Positions 18,505 to 27,667 of a stretch of DNA of 64,000 nucleotides are shown here, piece by piece. Both the position numbers and the translations under genes were made by a program. Below the pieces are notes generated by a model. It did not search any database. It was not told the origin of the DNA and saw nothing but the letters and a program-made list of their open reading frames with translations. The stretch comes from an uncultured bacterium. Its GTDB lineage: Bacteria > Desulfobacterota > Binatia > UBA1149 > CAITLU01. The stretch lies in the NCBI GenBank assembly GCA_903893315.1, contig CAITLU010000039.1:1-64000 (forward strand), written 5' to 3'. Position 1 is the stretch's first letter. Each line of letters begins with the position of its first letter.

Positions 18505-19644
18505 TCAGCCTATCGCGCCTCGACGTCGTAGTTCGGCGATGGCGTCGGCGCCGACGCCGAGTTCACCAAAGACGCTGTCGGTGTCGGCTCCAGTGATCGG
18601 CGCGTCAGGCGAACCGCTTCCCGGAGTCCGCGACAGTCGTGGCGCCGGGGCCGGCATGCGCGAGCCGCCGACTCCGGCGATGAAGGTCGATCGAGCGACG
18701 TTGTGAGGGTGATCGGCCGCTTCGTCCAGACCCAGGATCGGTGCGACGCAGGCGTCGGTACCGTCGAAGATTGCTTCCCACTGGGCTCGGCTCCTGGTCG
18801 CGAACACCTGTGCGAAGAGTTCACGCGTTGCCCCCCAGCTTGCGCGGTCCATCTGGTGGGGCAGCGAGCTGGGCTCCAATTCCAAACCCTCGAGCAGTCG
18901 CGAGTAGAACTGCGGCTCGATCGCGCCCACGGCCATGTAGCCGTCGTCCTTGGTGCGGTAGGTGTCGTAGAACGGCGCACCGGTGTCGAGAAGATTGATG
19001 CCGCGCTCGGTAGACCAGAACCCGGCGTGGAAAAGACCGAAGAGGAAAGTGCTCAGGTGAGCGGCGCCGTCCACCATGGCGGCGTCGACGACCTGCCCCT
19101 TGTTCGAGCGGCTGCGCTCGAAAAGAGCGAGTACCACCCCGAGTGCGCACAGCATCCCGCCGCCGGCGAAGTCCCCGACCAAGTTGACCGGCGGCAGAGG
19201 CTTCTCTCCCTTGCGGCCGCACAGGCCGAGCGCTCCCGACAGTGCGATGTAGTCGATGTCGTGACCGGCCATCGGGCCGTAGGGGCCTGTCTGTCCCCAG
19301 CCTGTCAGCCGCGCGTAGACGAGGCGGGGATTGCGCGCCATGGCCACCTCGGGACCCGCTCCGAGTTTCTCCATAACTCCGGGACGGAAGGGCTCGATGA
19401 TGACGTCGGCCTTCTCGATCATGCGCAGCAGCAGATCGACGCCCGCGGGATCTTTCATGTTCAGTCCCACCGAACGTTTGCCGCGGGCCAGGTAGTCGCG
19501 GGTCGGGTCAGGCGCCGATCCCGTGGCGGGACTCCGATCGACTCGCACCACGTCTGCACCGAAGTCGGCGAGTATCATTCCCGCATATGGCGCCGGTGCG
19601 AGCCCGGCCATTTCGATCACGCGAATTCCTGAAAGAGGTCCCAT
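18505..19644 (-). CDS. Class III CoA-transferase / alpha-methylacyl-CoA racemase
   Basis: A 379-residue CaiB/BaiF-family enzyme. It opens with GPLSGIRVIEMAGLAPAPYAG, followed by ADFGADVVRVDR, and contains GHDIDYIALSGALG and NLVGDFAGGGML, the segments that carry the active-site His/Asp of alpha-methylacyl-CoA racemase (Mcr). The racemase, which prepares 2-methyl-branched acyl-CoAs for beta-oxidation, is thus more likely than an intermolecular CoA-transferase. Start is ATG 19644, with AAAGGA six bases upstream; a GTG six codons earlier is rejected for lack of spacing. The neighbouring acyl-CoA genes elsewhere in the window fit this role. Confidence 0.88.
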   Translation of the reverse strand: MGPLSGIRVIEMAGLAPAPYAGMILADFGADVVRVDRSPATGSAPDPTRDYLARGKRSVGLNMKDPAGVDLLLRMIEKADVIIEPFRPGVMEKLGAGPEVAMARNPRLVYARLTGWGQTGPYGPMAGHDIDYIALSGALGLCGRKGEKPLPPVNLVGDFAGGGMLCALGVVLALFERSRSNKGQVVDAAMVDGAAHLSTFLFGLFHAGFWSTERGINLLDTGAPFYDTYRTKDDGYMAVGAIEPQFYSRLLEGLELEPSSLPHQMDRASWGATRELFAQVFATRSRAQWEAIFDGTDACVAPILGLDEAADHPHNVARSTFIAGVGGSRMPAPAPRLSRTPGSGSPDAPITGADTDSVFGELGVGADAIAELRRRGAIG

Positions 19645-19805
19645 GTCAGTCCTTTTGCTCACTCATCACTGGTTTGCGCCGCCTGATCTCCGCGAACCGG
19701 AGCGATGGCGTGGTGATGCTGGCTACGTTGCTGCGGCTGCCGAGTCAAAATCGATTGCGCTCTGCAGAGGCAAATGGAAACCCCTGTATTCACGCGGATG
19801 TAGCG

Positions 19806-19835
19806 TTGACACAGGACGCCTGAACCGGGCATAGT
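19806..19835 (+). promoter_or_regulatory. Putative promoter of the 19900 exported protein
   Basis: A perfect TTGACA (19806-19811) is followed after 18 bases by CATAGT (19830-19835, four of six consensus). This would start transcription about 60 bases before the ATG. Confidence 0.45.
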
Positions 19836-19899
19836 CCAACTTCGCTCGGGGGCTTCGCCAATCTCCCGTCAATCGGGAACCCGGCCGTCACAGGTCATC

Positions 19900-22800
19900 A
19901 TGAAACGATCACGCGCTGCATTTTCCGCTTCTATGTTTTTCGCGCTGGTGACGTTCGCGTCCGCGATCGTTCCGATCCTGGTCCCCACGGACGCCAAGGC
20001 CCAGGTGGTCGACCCGGCACAGCGCCGCTGCCGGCAGACTCTGGCCGACAGTTCTCGCGTCTATCTCGAACACGTGCTGGCCGCGCGTATTCGCTGCGAG
20101 AACCGCGTGGTCCATTCGGGAGCCACTCCCGTAGACTGCCTGTTCGGAGCCGGCGACGAAAAAATGCAACGGGTGCTGCAGCGCTCCGCAGTGAAATTGA
20201 ACCGTGCGCTGCCGGTTGCCTGCGCCGGCGTCAATCTGATTTTTCTGGGTTTCCCTGGGACCTGTCCGGATCCTACCGGCGCGCCGTTCGATACGACCGA
20301 CCTTGAAGGTTGTATCCTGAGCCGCAGCAACGACGTCATCTCCAGCCTGCTCGGCAGCTACTATCCGCACCTGAGCGGGATGATGAGCGGACCGGAATCC
20401 AATTGCCTGCGCGGAACAGCCAATGACGCCTTCGCGATGTTCCGGTTCAACATCCGCGCGCGACATGGCTGCCTCCTCGACCAGGCAATTTCCAAGATAG
20501 ACGGCACGGTGGACTGTCGTGCGGACATCCTTCCTTACGGTCCCGGCACCAAGGACGACCGAGTCGATCTTCTGGTGCGTCGCGCGTACGTCCGCCTCCT
20601 CGGCGGCGTGCCCTCACAATGCTCCAGCGTGCAGATCAACGACCTCGGCTACCAGGATGTCTGCCCTGACGCGACCGGCGGCATCTTCACAGTTTTCGAC
20701 CTCAAGTCTTGTCTCTTCAACAAGAACCGTGAGGAGACGGCGACGACGCTGACGATCGCTTTCCCGACCGCGCCGGTGTGCGGCAACGGCCGTGTCGAAG
20801 GCGACGAGCAGTGCGACAACGGCGACAGCAACTCAGACACGGTCGCGAACGCGTGCCGGAAAAACTGCAAAGATCCATTCTGCGGGGATTCGGTCACCGA
20901 TGCAGGCGAGCAGTGCGATGACGGCAATTCCGCCAGCCTCGATGGCTGCCTGCCTTCCTGCATCAAGGAGACGTGCGGCGACGGCGTCATCAACAACTCC
21001 GGGACCGAGCAGTGCGACAACGGCGAAAACAACTCCGACACCAACGAAAATGCTTGCCGTACCGACTGCAAGAATCCGTCTTGCGGCGACGGTGTGGTGG
21101 ATCCGCTCTTCGGCAATGAAGAGTGCGACGATGGCAATGCCGTCTCTAACGACGGTTGCAGTTTGACGTGCAAGCTCGAGTTCTGCGGTGACGGCGTCAA
21201 GCAGGCCAGCGAGCAGTGTGATAACGGCGCCGCCAACTCCAACACCACGCCGAACGCCTGCCGTACCAACTGCACGAATGCCAGGTGCGGTGACAGCATC
21301 GTCGATCCGGGCAACAGCGAGCAGTGCGACGACGGCAACACCAATGACAGCGACGGCTGTGCGTCGTGCCGTATTTGCGGGAACGGCATCGTGACCGCGC
21401 CCGAGCAGTGTGACGGCGCGGCCGGTACCTGCGGCGCCGGCGAGAGCTGTACGTCGGGCTGCAAGTGCGCCCAGGCCTGCCCAGGGTTCGGCGAACTGAC
21501 CCTGTACGCCGGTGTCGGCGACAATTGCGGCACCAATGCCGACTGTCCCGTCGGTCAGTGTGATCCCAGCCTCGGCCGTTGTCGTACTATAACCGATCTC
21601 GACAGCGGATGGACCGGCCTTTCGCACGACGCCGACATCAACAACCTGACGGTGACACACGGATACCTTGAGTGTCCGGGCTCGGGTCCGACCTGCGGTG
21701 TCTGCAACGTGGTAGGCATCGATCCGACCGGCGGGTCGTGCCGTTGCAGCAACAACACGCGCACGGTCTGCGACAAGCCGTTCGCGGCTGATGCGACCAA
21801 CTGCGCAGGCGCGGTCTGCGACTGTTACTTCGGTACGCCTTTCCCGTTGTCTTCGGCGGGCACTCCGGCGTGCATCGTCAATCGTTTTTCCCAGAACATT
21901 TCCGGCACGGCCGACGTCGACCTCGGCGCCGGAAAGATAGTCGCGAACCTGAGGACGCAGGTGTTCCTCGGGATCACTACGACAACGCCTTGTCCGGTAT
22001 GCGGAGGCAGGTGTTCCAACGACGCATCGACGTGTGTCTTCGACGCCGACTGTGGGGGCGGAACCTGCAATCTGGATCCGGTCAGGGGTGATGGAGTGCG
22101 AGGAGGCGTTTGTGTCGACGGGCGCAACGCGGGGCTGGCCTGTGACGTAGGCGCACTCAACACTTCGTTCCCGGTCTTGCCGAACGAGCAGGGCGGCGGC
22201 GGTTACAGTCTGGATTGCATGCCGGACACCGGGAAGAACGTCTCGGGCTCCGGCCTGGTGATCAAACTCGAACAGACCACCGGGACGGCCCAACTCGCCT
22301 CGAACGTGCCGTGCGGCAATGGAGGTGATGTGTGTCCGTGCCGCCAATGCAGCACCGACAGCACGGTGGCCTGTAACAGTGACGCTGAATGTGCGGTGCA
22401 GCCCGGCGGCTGCAGCTTGGCAAGCAAGTTCAACTGCACCACCACCGCGAACTGCAAAGGCATCAACGCCGGCACTTGCCTGCCCATCAAGCGCTGTCAG
22501 CTGGCTACCACCGTCCCGTGCCTGACCAACACGGATTGCGCTTCCGTCGATCTCGGAGCCTGCAATCCTTCGACTTGCAGTTCGAACGGAGCGGGGGGAT
22601 TCCCGTCGCCCAACGACTGTGACGCGCAGTCTTGCAGCGACGCAGGCGGGGATCAGGGCGAGTGCACGACGGGACCGGACGGTACCAGTTGCGATGCCGT
22701 GGTTCGCGCCAACGGCATGGGCGTCCTGTCCTGTTCGACCAACGAAGACTGTACGGCAGAGTCGGTGGGCGTTGCGGCCGGCAACTGCAGCTTGGTGGAA

Positions 22801-23028
22801 CGCCGCAAGTGCTTCCTGAACCCGCTCGTCGCTACGGGCCACGCAAACCCGACCACGCCGGTCGGCGTGGCGGCGTTCTGTGTGCCGCCGACCAGCTCTC
22901 CGGCGATCAATTCCGTGGCCGGTCTGCCGGGCCCCGGGCGTACCTCGAACCAAGCAGCGTCGCGTCTGTTCTGTGCGAGCGATCCGACCAAGCGCTACAC
23001 CCCGGGAGTGGGAGGCTGCACGGACTGA
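19900..23028 (+). CDS. Exported Cys-rich protein with duplicated N-terminal domain and DUF4215 array
   Basis: A 1042-residue secreted protein. Signal peptide about 1-35 (ends PTDAKAQ). Residues about 37-165 and 166-290 are two divergent copies of one helical, Cys-containing domain: LGFPGTCPDPTGAPFDTTDL in the first matches LGYQDVCPDATGGIFTVFDL in the second. From about 294 to 510 there are seven DUF4215 / myxobacterial disulfide repeats (CGNGRVEGDEQCDNGD, CGDSVTDAGEQCDDGN and so on). The C-terminal half is Cys-rich with a beta-type domain (SGTADVDLGAGKIVANLRTQ) and several Cys mini-modules (CSTDSTVACNSDAEC, CQLATTVPCLTNTDC) like those in the 6789 product. Function unknown; location surface or secreted. 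A strong terminator follows. Confidence 0.85.
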   Translation: MKRSRAAFSASMFFALVTFASAIVPILVPTDAKAQVVDPAQRRCRQTLADSSRVYLEHVLAARIRCENRVVHSGATPVDCLFGAGDEKMQRVLQRSAVKLNRALPVACAGVNLIFLGFPGTCPDPTGAPFDTTDLEGCILSRSNDVISSLLGSYYPHLSGMMSGPESNCLRGTANDAFAMFRFNIRARHGCLLDQAISKIDGTVDCRADILPYGPGTKDDRVDLLVRRAYVRLLGGVPSQCSSVQINDLGYQDVCPDATGGIFTVFDLKSCLFNKNREETATTLTIAFPTAPVCGNGRVEGDEQCDNGDSNSDTVANACRKNCKDPFCGDSVTDAGEQCDDGNSASLDGCLPSCIKETCGDGVINNSGTEQCDNGENNSDTNENACRTDCKNPSCGDGVVDPLFGNEECDDGNAVSNDGCSLTCKLEFCGDGVKQASEQCDNGAANSNTTPNACRTNCTNARCGDSIVDPGNSEQCDDGNTNDSDGCASCRICGNGIVTAPEQCDGAAGTCGAGESCTSGCKCAQACPGFGELTLYAGVGDNCGTNADCPVGQCDPSLGRCRTITDLDSGWTGLSHDADINNLTVTHGYLECPGSGPTCGVCNVVGIDPTGGSCRCSNNTRTVCDKPFAADATNCAGAVCDCYFGTPFPLSSAGTPACIVNRFSQNISGTADVDLGAGKIVANLRTQVFLGITTTTPCPVCGGRCSNDASTCVFDADCGGGTCNLDPVRGDGVRGGVCVDGRNAGLACDVGALNTSFPVLPNEQGGGGYSLDCMPDTGKNVSGSGLVIKLEQTTGTAQLASNVPCGNGGDVCPCRQCSTDSTVACNSDAECAVQPGGCSLASKFNCTTTANCKGINAGTCLPIKRCQLATTVPCLTNTDCASVDLGACNPSTCSSNGAGGFPSPNDCDAQSCSDAGGDQGECTTGPDGTSCDAVVRANGMGVLSCSTNEDCTAESVGVAAGNCSLVERRKCFLNPLVATGHANPTTPVGVAAFCVPPTSSPAINSVAGLPGPGRTSNQAASRLFCASDPTKRYTPGVGGCTD

Positions 23029-23068
23029 TCCCGCGGCGCTGACGTTGGCGTCAGGTGTTCGTCATGTG

Positions 23069-23101
23069 AAGGCGGTCGTACCTTGGTGGTACGACCGCCT
23101 T
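23069..23101 (+). terminator. Strong intrinsic terminator hairpin
   Basis: A perfect 14-bp stem (23069-23082 with 23088-23101, AAGGCGGTCGTACC arms) with a 5-base loop TTGGT, 40 bases after the exported-protein stop. It is followed by TTCGCGTTTT on the plus strand. Because it lies between convergent genes it may also stop the kinase transcript from the other side. Confidence 0.85.
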
Positions 23102-23158
23102 TCGCGTTTTGGGGGCTGGAGGAGCGGCAGCCGGGGTCGAGCGAAGCCGAACTGTTGT

Positions 23159-24889
23159 TCAGGCCTGGGAAGCTGCCGCGTCGCTGCCGCGCGGCAGTGC
23201 GGGCAGCAGGATTACCATGCGTGTTCCACCCTCAGGCGCGTCTTCAGCCCAGATCGTGCCGCCGTGATGGCGGACAACTTCGCGGCAGATGGCCAGCCCA
23301 AGGCCCGTTCCCTTGGGCTTGTCAGCTCCTCCGCCTTGACGGAAGCGCTCGAATACCGCATCTCGATCGTCGGCTGGAATGCCGGGCCCGTTGTCGGTTA
23401 CCGTAACGCGCAACGCCGCTGAGCCGGCGTGCTCGGCGGCGCAGGCTGCGATCCAGACGCTGCCTCCGCGAGGAGTGAACTTCATCGCGTTTCCACAGAC
23501 GTTGGCGAGTACCTGGATCAGACGGTCGCGATCGCCGCGAATGGCGGGCAACTCGAGATTGTCCGCCAGGAAGAGGTTGATCCCGCTCTCTTCGTAGAGC
23601 GGGCGAAACGTGGTGACGACGTGTTCCAGCAACGCTTGGGGATCATCGATTGTTTCAATGTGCGAATCGGCTTTGCCGGCCTCGATCTTGGCGAGATCGA
23701 GCAGGTCGTTGATAAGCCTCGTCAGCCGTTCGGTTTCCTGGATGATCACCTTACTGAAGCGCTTGCCACTGTTGGGGTCGCGCTCGCTGTAGCGGTTGAT
23801 GATCTTGGCTGCTGATGAGATTGCGGCCAGCGGTGTTCGCAGTTCGTGTGACACGTTGCTGAGAAACTCGGACTTCAAGCGGTCGTATTCGGTCAGACGT
23901 TCGTTGGTTGCGAGCAACTCGGAAGTTCGTTCCGCGACCTTGGTTTCGAGCAGGTGAGAGTGTTCTTCTAGCTCGGCCCGCAGCGTCTTTTCCTGTTGCG
24001 TCGAATCTTCAGCGAGTTGTTTGGCGACCAGCAGTTCGCTGACGCTCGATTTGATCGAGAGTCGCATCGCTTCGAACTGGCGGGCCAGAACGCCGATCTC
24101 GTCAGAAGACTTGACGGCCTTGACCTCCTTGTCGAGCGTGCCGGACGCTATGGATGCGGCGTCCTTGGCAAGCTGGGTCAACGGACTGAGCAGGCGGCGG
24201 CTGGCCCAAACCGATCCGGCGAGTCCGACCAGGCCGATGGCCGCTGCAAGCAGCATCGCCAGTGTCGTCGAACGGGCGAGTACCTCCTGGCCGCGGGCCA
24301 TTGACGATGCTGCCTGTGAGCGTATCGGGGTGAGGTCGAAGCCAAGTACCAGCCACCCCCACTCGCGACCGCCAACCACTAACGGACGCGTAATCTCGAC
24401 GACCTCGTGGCCATCTGCGTTCTGTACGAAGCGGGGCTCGGCGTCGGTGATCTTGGCGGCTCGGTTTCCTACCTGGTGGGGATCGGAATGAACGATGACG
24501 ATGCCGGCCGCACTGGTGAGGTAAGCGTACGACAGGTTCTCGTTCTTCTTGCGCATGGTCGTCACCGTGTCGGTGATGAAGGCGAAGTCGTAACCGGCGA
24601 TGGCCGACTCCATGCTCGCAGCCATTCCTTCGGCCAGCAGAACGCCACGTTGAACCATACTTCTTTGAAGCTGAGCGGAGGTTCGCTCTATCTCGCTGTG
24701 AAGGAGCGCCGATTGCCGGAGCATCAACGTCGACGACAGCAGCGCGATGCACAGGAACAGAGAAACCGCGCCGGCCAGAGCCAGCTTCAGATGCAGTCCG
24801 TAGCTCTGGCGAAAGAGCGTGCCGGTCCAGGACGGGAGCGGCACGGCCGTTGTCGTCGGCTGCGGCAGTGAGGAGTCTGACGAACCCAT
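23159..24889 (-). CDS. Membrane sensor histidine kinase (dCache-like/HAMP/HisKA/HATPase)
   Basis: A 576-residue kinase. TM1 about 33-57, periplasmic sensor about 58-205, TM2 about 209-230, HAMP about 231-283, coiled coil about 285-335, then HisKA with the phosphoacceptor H348 (NVSHELRTPLAA), and the ATPase domain with the N-box (NVCGNAMKFTPRGG), G1 (DNGPGIPADD), F-box (FERFRQGG) and G2 (KGTGLGLAI). All catalytic boxes are intact. No response regulator lies next to it. Its start is three bases after the stop of the upstream PhnD-like protein on the same strand, so the binding protein probably delivers the ligand to its sensor domain. Confidence 0.93.
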   Translation of the reverse strand: MGSSDSSLPQPTTTAVPLPSWTGTLFRQSYGLHLKLALAGAVSLFLCIALLSSTLMLRQSALLHSEIERTSAQLQRSMVQRGVLLAEGMAASMESAIAGYDFAFITDTVTTMRKKNENLSYAYLTSAAGIVIVHSDPHQVGNRAAKITDAEPRFVQNADGHEVVEITRPLVVGGREWGWLVLGFDLTPIRSQAASSMARGQEVLARSTTLAMLLAAAIGLVGLAGSVWASRRLLSPLTQLAKDAASIASGTLDKEVKAVKSSDEIGVLARQFEAMRLSIKSSVSELLVAKQLAEDSTQQEKTLRAELEEHSHLLETKVAERTSELLATNERLTEYDRLKSEFLSNVSHELRTPLAAISSAAKIINRYSERDPNSGKRFSKVIIQETERLTRLINDLLDLAKIEAGKADSHIETIDDPQALLEHVVTTFRPLYEESGINLFLADNLELPAIRGDRDRLIQVLANVCGNAMKFTPRGGSVWIAACAAEHAGSAALRVTVTDNGPGIPADDRDAVFERFRQGGGADKPKGTGLGLAICREVVRHHGGTIWAEDAPEGGTRMVILLPALPRGSDAAASQA

Positions 24890-24892
24890 GCG

Positions 24893-25933
24893 CTAGTTCG
24901 CCGCCTTTCTGCCCGTCACGTCAGGGCGCTCGGCAGGCGCTGTTGGCGCCGGCCCTTCACCGGGCAGTGCCTGGCGCATTGGCGATTCGGCCGATCGTTT
25001 ACCCTGTGCCTTGCCCTGTCGTGTCTGTGACGCCGGCTTCGTGACCGGTGCCGGACCCGGCTGCTCCGCCTGCTGCACTGATGCCACGGGTTCGAAAGAA
25101 TCATAACCGAGCAACGACAGGACCTCGTGTCCTGCTTCACTCTGGGAAAACCTGGCTAATGCCGCGGCCATGCGGCGACGATCTTCGGCCGAAGCCAACT
25201 GGCCGGCAAAGACTGCGGGGAGCGGAATCGGCGTGGAAAACGCGATCACCTGGAGTTTGGCGGCCGCTTCAGGGTTGCTGGCGACGAGCAACTCGTACTG
25301 CTGGGCCGTCGCCAAAGCTGCGTCTACCTGCCCGAAGCCGAGCGCCAGCAGGCCGTCGACGTCCTTCGGAACGGCAACCACCTTGGCCGAACCGGCCTCC
25401 AGATGGATGGTGTCGAGCACCGCGCTCTCGCTCCCCGGGCCGAGTGAATGGATGGAGGCGGCGATCGAGCCACGCGTGAGATCGGTGATCGATTTGATGT
25501 CCGAGCGTGCGAACAGAGCCTTTCGGTAGGTGGTGTGGTGGTGTCGCAGCGGTGTCGCGATGGGTTGCAGAAAGAGCCCGAGGTCGCTCGCTGCGGTGTT
25601 CTGGAACCATCCGGGTGCAATTAGGAATTGCGGTGGAGAAGCAACTACTTGACGTGAAAAGTCCTCGTATCGCGCGAAGGCCTGGAAGGTGATTTCGAAG
25701 CCTTGTTCGAGGAGTGCTGTGTGGACTCGTTCGGTCAGCGTGCTCAGGTCGGCCGGGCGCCAGTCCGGGCTGAAGAAGTAGAAGTGCGGGGGCGGCTCGC
25801 TCGGCGGCTGCGGCGCCTCGGTCTGTCCCTGCGCGCTCAAAGCCGCGAACACAGATGCGAGCCCGAGGCTCACGCCGAGGCAAAGACGGACGCCCGGGTG
25901 ATTACGGGGCTTCGCCAACTCACGGACACGCAT
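24893..25933 (-). CDS. PhnD-like periplasmic substrate-binding protein paired with kinase
   Basis: A 346-residue product with signal peptide (about 15-38). The body (FYFFSPDWRPADLSTLTERV to about 270) has the layout of type II periplasmic binding proteins of the phosphate/phosphonate (PhnD/TctC-like) group: an opening strand, FSRQVVASPPQFLIAPG, TDLTRGSIAASIHSLGPGSES, and GLLALGFGQVDAALA. The last 70 residues are a Pro/Ala/Gln-rich low-complexity tail. No permease or ATPase genes accompany it; instead the next gene is a histidine kinase, so the likely role is ligand sensing. Start is ATG 25933; a longer frame overlaps the divergent gene and is rejected. Confidence 0.75.
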   Translation of the reverse strand: MRVRELAKPRNHPGVRLCLGVSLGLASVFAALSAQGQTEAPQPPSEPPPHFYFFSPDWRPADLSTLTERVHTALLEQGFEITFQAFARYEDFSRQVVASPPQFLIAPGWFQNTAASDLGLFLQPIATPLRHHHTTYRKALFARSDIKSITDLTRGSIAASIHSLGPGSESAVLDTIHLEAGSAKVVAVPKDVDGLLALGFGQVDAALATAQQYELLVASNPEAAAKLQVIAFSTPIPLPAVFAGQLASAEDRRRMAAALARFSQSEAGHEVLSLLGYDSFEPVASVQQAEQPGPAPVTKPASQTRQGKAQGKRSAESPMRQALPGEGPAPTAPAERPDVTGRKAAN

Positions 25934-25997
25934 ACCGGCGAGTGTAACACGCCGTCCGACTTTCGCTGCCGTCGAGCCTTCGCTAGATATCCGCATC

Positions 25998-26927
25998 ATG
26001 ACTGAAACCCTCGAATCCGGTGACGAGTTCCTCCACGATTGGCCGGCCGACTGCGACACCACCTGGAAGGAGAACTACTACTGGAACATGGCCGATCGCG
26101 AGGCCGGGGTGTGGGGGTTCTGCCACGCTTCCTTCGAGCGTACCCGGGGCAGGGCGGTATTCGCCGCGATCTTCCACATCGACGGCCGCGTGCGTTTCTA
26201 CCGCAATGAGATCGAAGGCGTCGGCGACCGGCCCGAACTCGGTGATGGTATTGTCCAGGCGACCATCGTCAGTCCCTTCGCGCAGCACCATATCGTCGTC
26301 GATGCCGCCGAGTATCGACTCGATCTCGATTACTCCGCGCGCTTTCCCGCGTTCAGCTACAGCGGCAGGAAGCTTGCGGCAAATCGCCAGTCGATTCCGC
26401 ACCTGCGCTTGAAGCGTTATGAGCAGGGCATGAGGGTCAAGGGAACCTGCCTGCTCAAGGACGACGGCCGCAGTCTTGTGATCGATTGCCTGGGTCATCG
26501 TGACCATAGTTGGGGACGGCGCGAAGAGAGCAAGATAGACGGCTGGAATTGGGCCGCGGTGCAGATGGAGTCGAAGACCATCAACCTGACTCGTTCGTTT
26601 ACCGGCGACGCCTTCAACGTGAACGGCTTCGTGTCGACACCGGCCGGCAACCTCGGCGTTACAGAAGTCGAGTTCGAAACCTTGGAGTGGGAGGCGGACG
26701 GGCGCACGCCGTTGTCCACCCGTTACACTTTCAGCGACGAGAACGGTGCGGTCTGGCATCTGCGCTCCAGGCGTTTCTCCGACCTCTTCGCTCCTCTCAA
26801 AACTCTGCGCGCCTCGCAGTCGACGGTCATTTACGAGAACTTCGCCGACTACGTTCTCGAGGAGACCGGTGAGACGGGGTGGGGCATAGACGAATACCAG
26901 CGCCACTACCCGGCAGTCTCTCCGTAA
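25998..26927 (+). CDS. CrtC/AttH-like (DUF7064/DUF7065-type) protein
   Basis: A 309-residue cytoplasmic protein of the lipocalin-like hydroxyneurosporene-synthase/AttH superfamily. The diagnostic motif is GHRDHSWGRR (around residue 168), followed by a Trp-rich stretch (DGWNWAAVQME) and a second beta-barrel half (RYTFSDENGAVWHLRSRRF). Relatives include carotenoid 1,2-hydratases, but in actinobacteria and binatotes many homologues sit among acyl-CoA or steroid genes and have no assigned reaction. No carotenoid genes are nearby. I therefore call the family but not the substrate. Divergent from the binding-protein/kinase pair. Confidence 0.75.
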   Translation: MTETLESGDEFLHDWPADCDTTWKENYYWNMADREAGVWGFCHASFERTRGRAVFAAIFHIDGRVRFYRNEIEGVGDRPELGDGIVQATIVSPFAQHHIVVDAAEYRLDLDYSARFPAFSYSGRKLAANRQSIPHLRLKRYEQGMRVKGTCLLKDDGRSLVIDCLGHRDHSWGRREESKIDGWNWAAVQMESKTINLTRSFTGDAFNVNGFVSTPAGNLGVTEVEFETLEWEADGRTPLSTRYTFSDENGAVWHLRSRRFSDLFAPLKTLRASQSTVIYENFADYVLEETGETGWGIDEYQRHYPAVSP

Positions 26928-27079
26928 GTTCACCTGCGGCGGGATGCGCCACTCGCGCTCTTCGATGCGTCAACTTCGCACACCTCGCCGTCGCGGTGCG
27001 GCCCGTGCTCAGGCGTCTTTCGGCGCCGCGTCCTTCTTGTGACTGAAGCTTTGCGGACGGACTGCGCTAACGAGCTTTT

Positions 27080-27667
27080 CTAAGCGGGCAGTACGGCAGG
27101 CGATTCGGCTGATGGAGTTACCCATTGCCGGGCCGTCGCGCCGCGCTCCAGAACGTAGACCATTTCGACGACGGCGCTGCGCGGCCGCCTGTCGCTGCGC
27201 CGCAGTTTGCTCTCCATGACGAAGCCGTTTTTTTCGAGCACGCGCAGCGAGGCGACGTTCGAATCGCGCACCACGGCGCGCAGGCGGGCCAGCGACAGTT
27301 TCTCGAAGCCCTGTTCGCAGACCGGCGGCACCGCGCGTGAGGCAATGCCTTGGCCCCAGAAGTTCTCGCCCAGCCAGTATCCCAATTCTCCCAGGCGCGG
27401 AGCGTTGTAGCTGACGACGTCGATGCCGATGCCGCCTACCGCGATGCCGTCGACGTCGATTGCGAACTGAAGTCCGCGCTCGTGTCCCGAGGCGATGCGT
27501 GTGATCCAGGTGCGAGCGTTGGCGATGGTGTAGGGGCGAGGAAAGCGCGAGCGCAGGTTCGACCAGACGTTGCGGTTGTTGGCGTGGGCGGCCAGCGACT
27601 CGGCATCCATCTCCCGCCACGCCCTCAGCAGGAAACCCGTGCCGACCTGTACTGCCGCTCCAACCAC
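27080..27667 (-). CDS. GNAT acetyltransferase, RimJ/RimL type
   Basis: A 195-residue acetyl-CoA-dependent N-acetyltransferase. It shows the RimJ/L pattern: FLLRAWREMDAESLAAHANN at the N-terminus, WITRIASG, then LGELGYWLGENFWGQGIASR (acetyl-CoA pyrophosphate loop region), and SLARLRAVVRDSNVASLRVL ahead of KNGF. The start GTG at 27667 has the strong ribosome site GGAGAGGA six bases upstream; an in-frame extension to 27889 is Pro/Arg-rich junk. The substrate (ribosomal protein or small amine) is not predictable. It is convergent with the CrtC-like gene. Confidence 0.9.
   Translation of the reverse strand: MVGAAVQVGTGFLLRAWREMDAESLAAHANNRNVWSNLRSRFPRPYTIANARTWITRIASGHERGLQFAIDVDGIAVGGIGIDVVSYNAPRLGELGYWLGENFWGQGIASRAVPPVCEQGFEKLSLARLRAVVRDSNVASLRVLEKNGFVMESKLRRSDRRPRSAVVEMVYVLERGATARQWVTPSAESPAVLPA

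Noticed and set aside
20833-22953. Long antisense open frame of about 700 codons under the Cys-rich protein gene
   Set aside because: It mirrors a real gene in GC-rich DNA, has Arg/Ala-rich composition without domains, and no ribosome site. The plus-strand frame has signal peptide and DUF4215 repeats.
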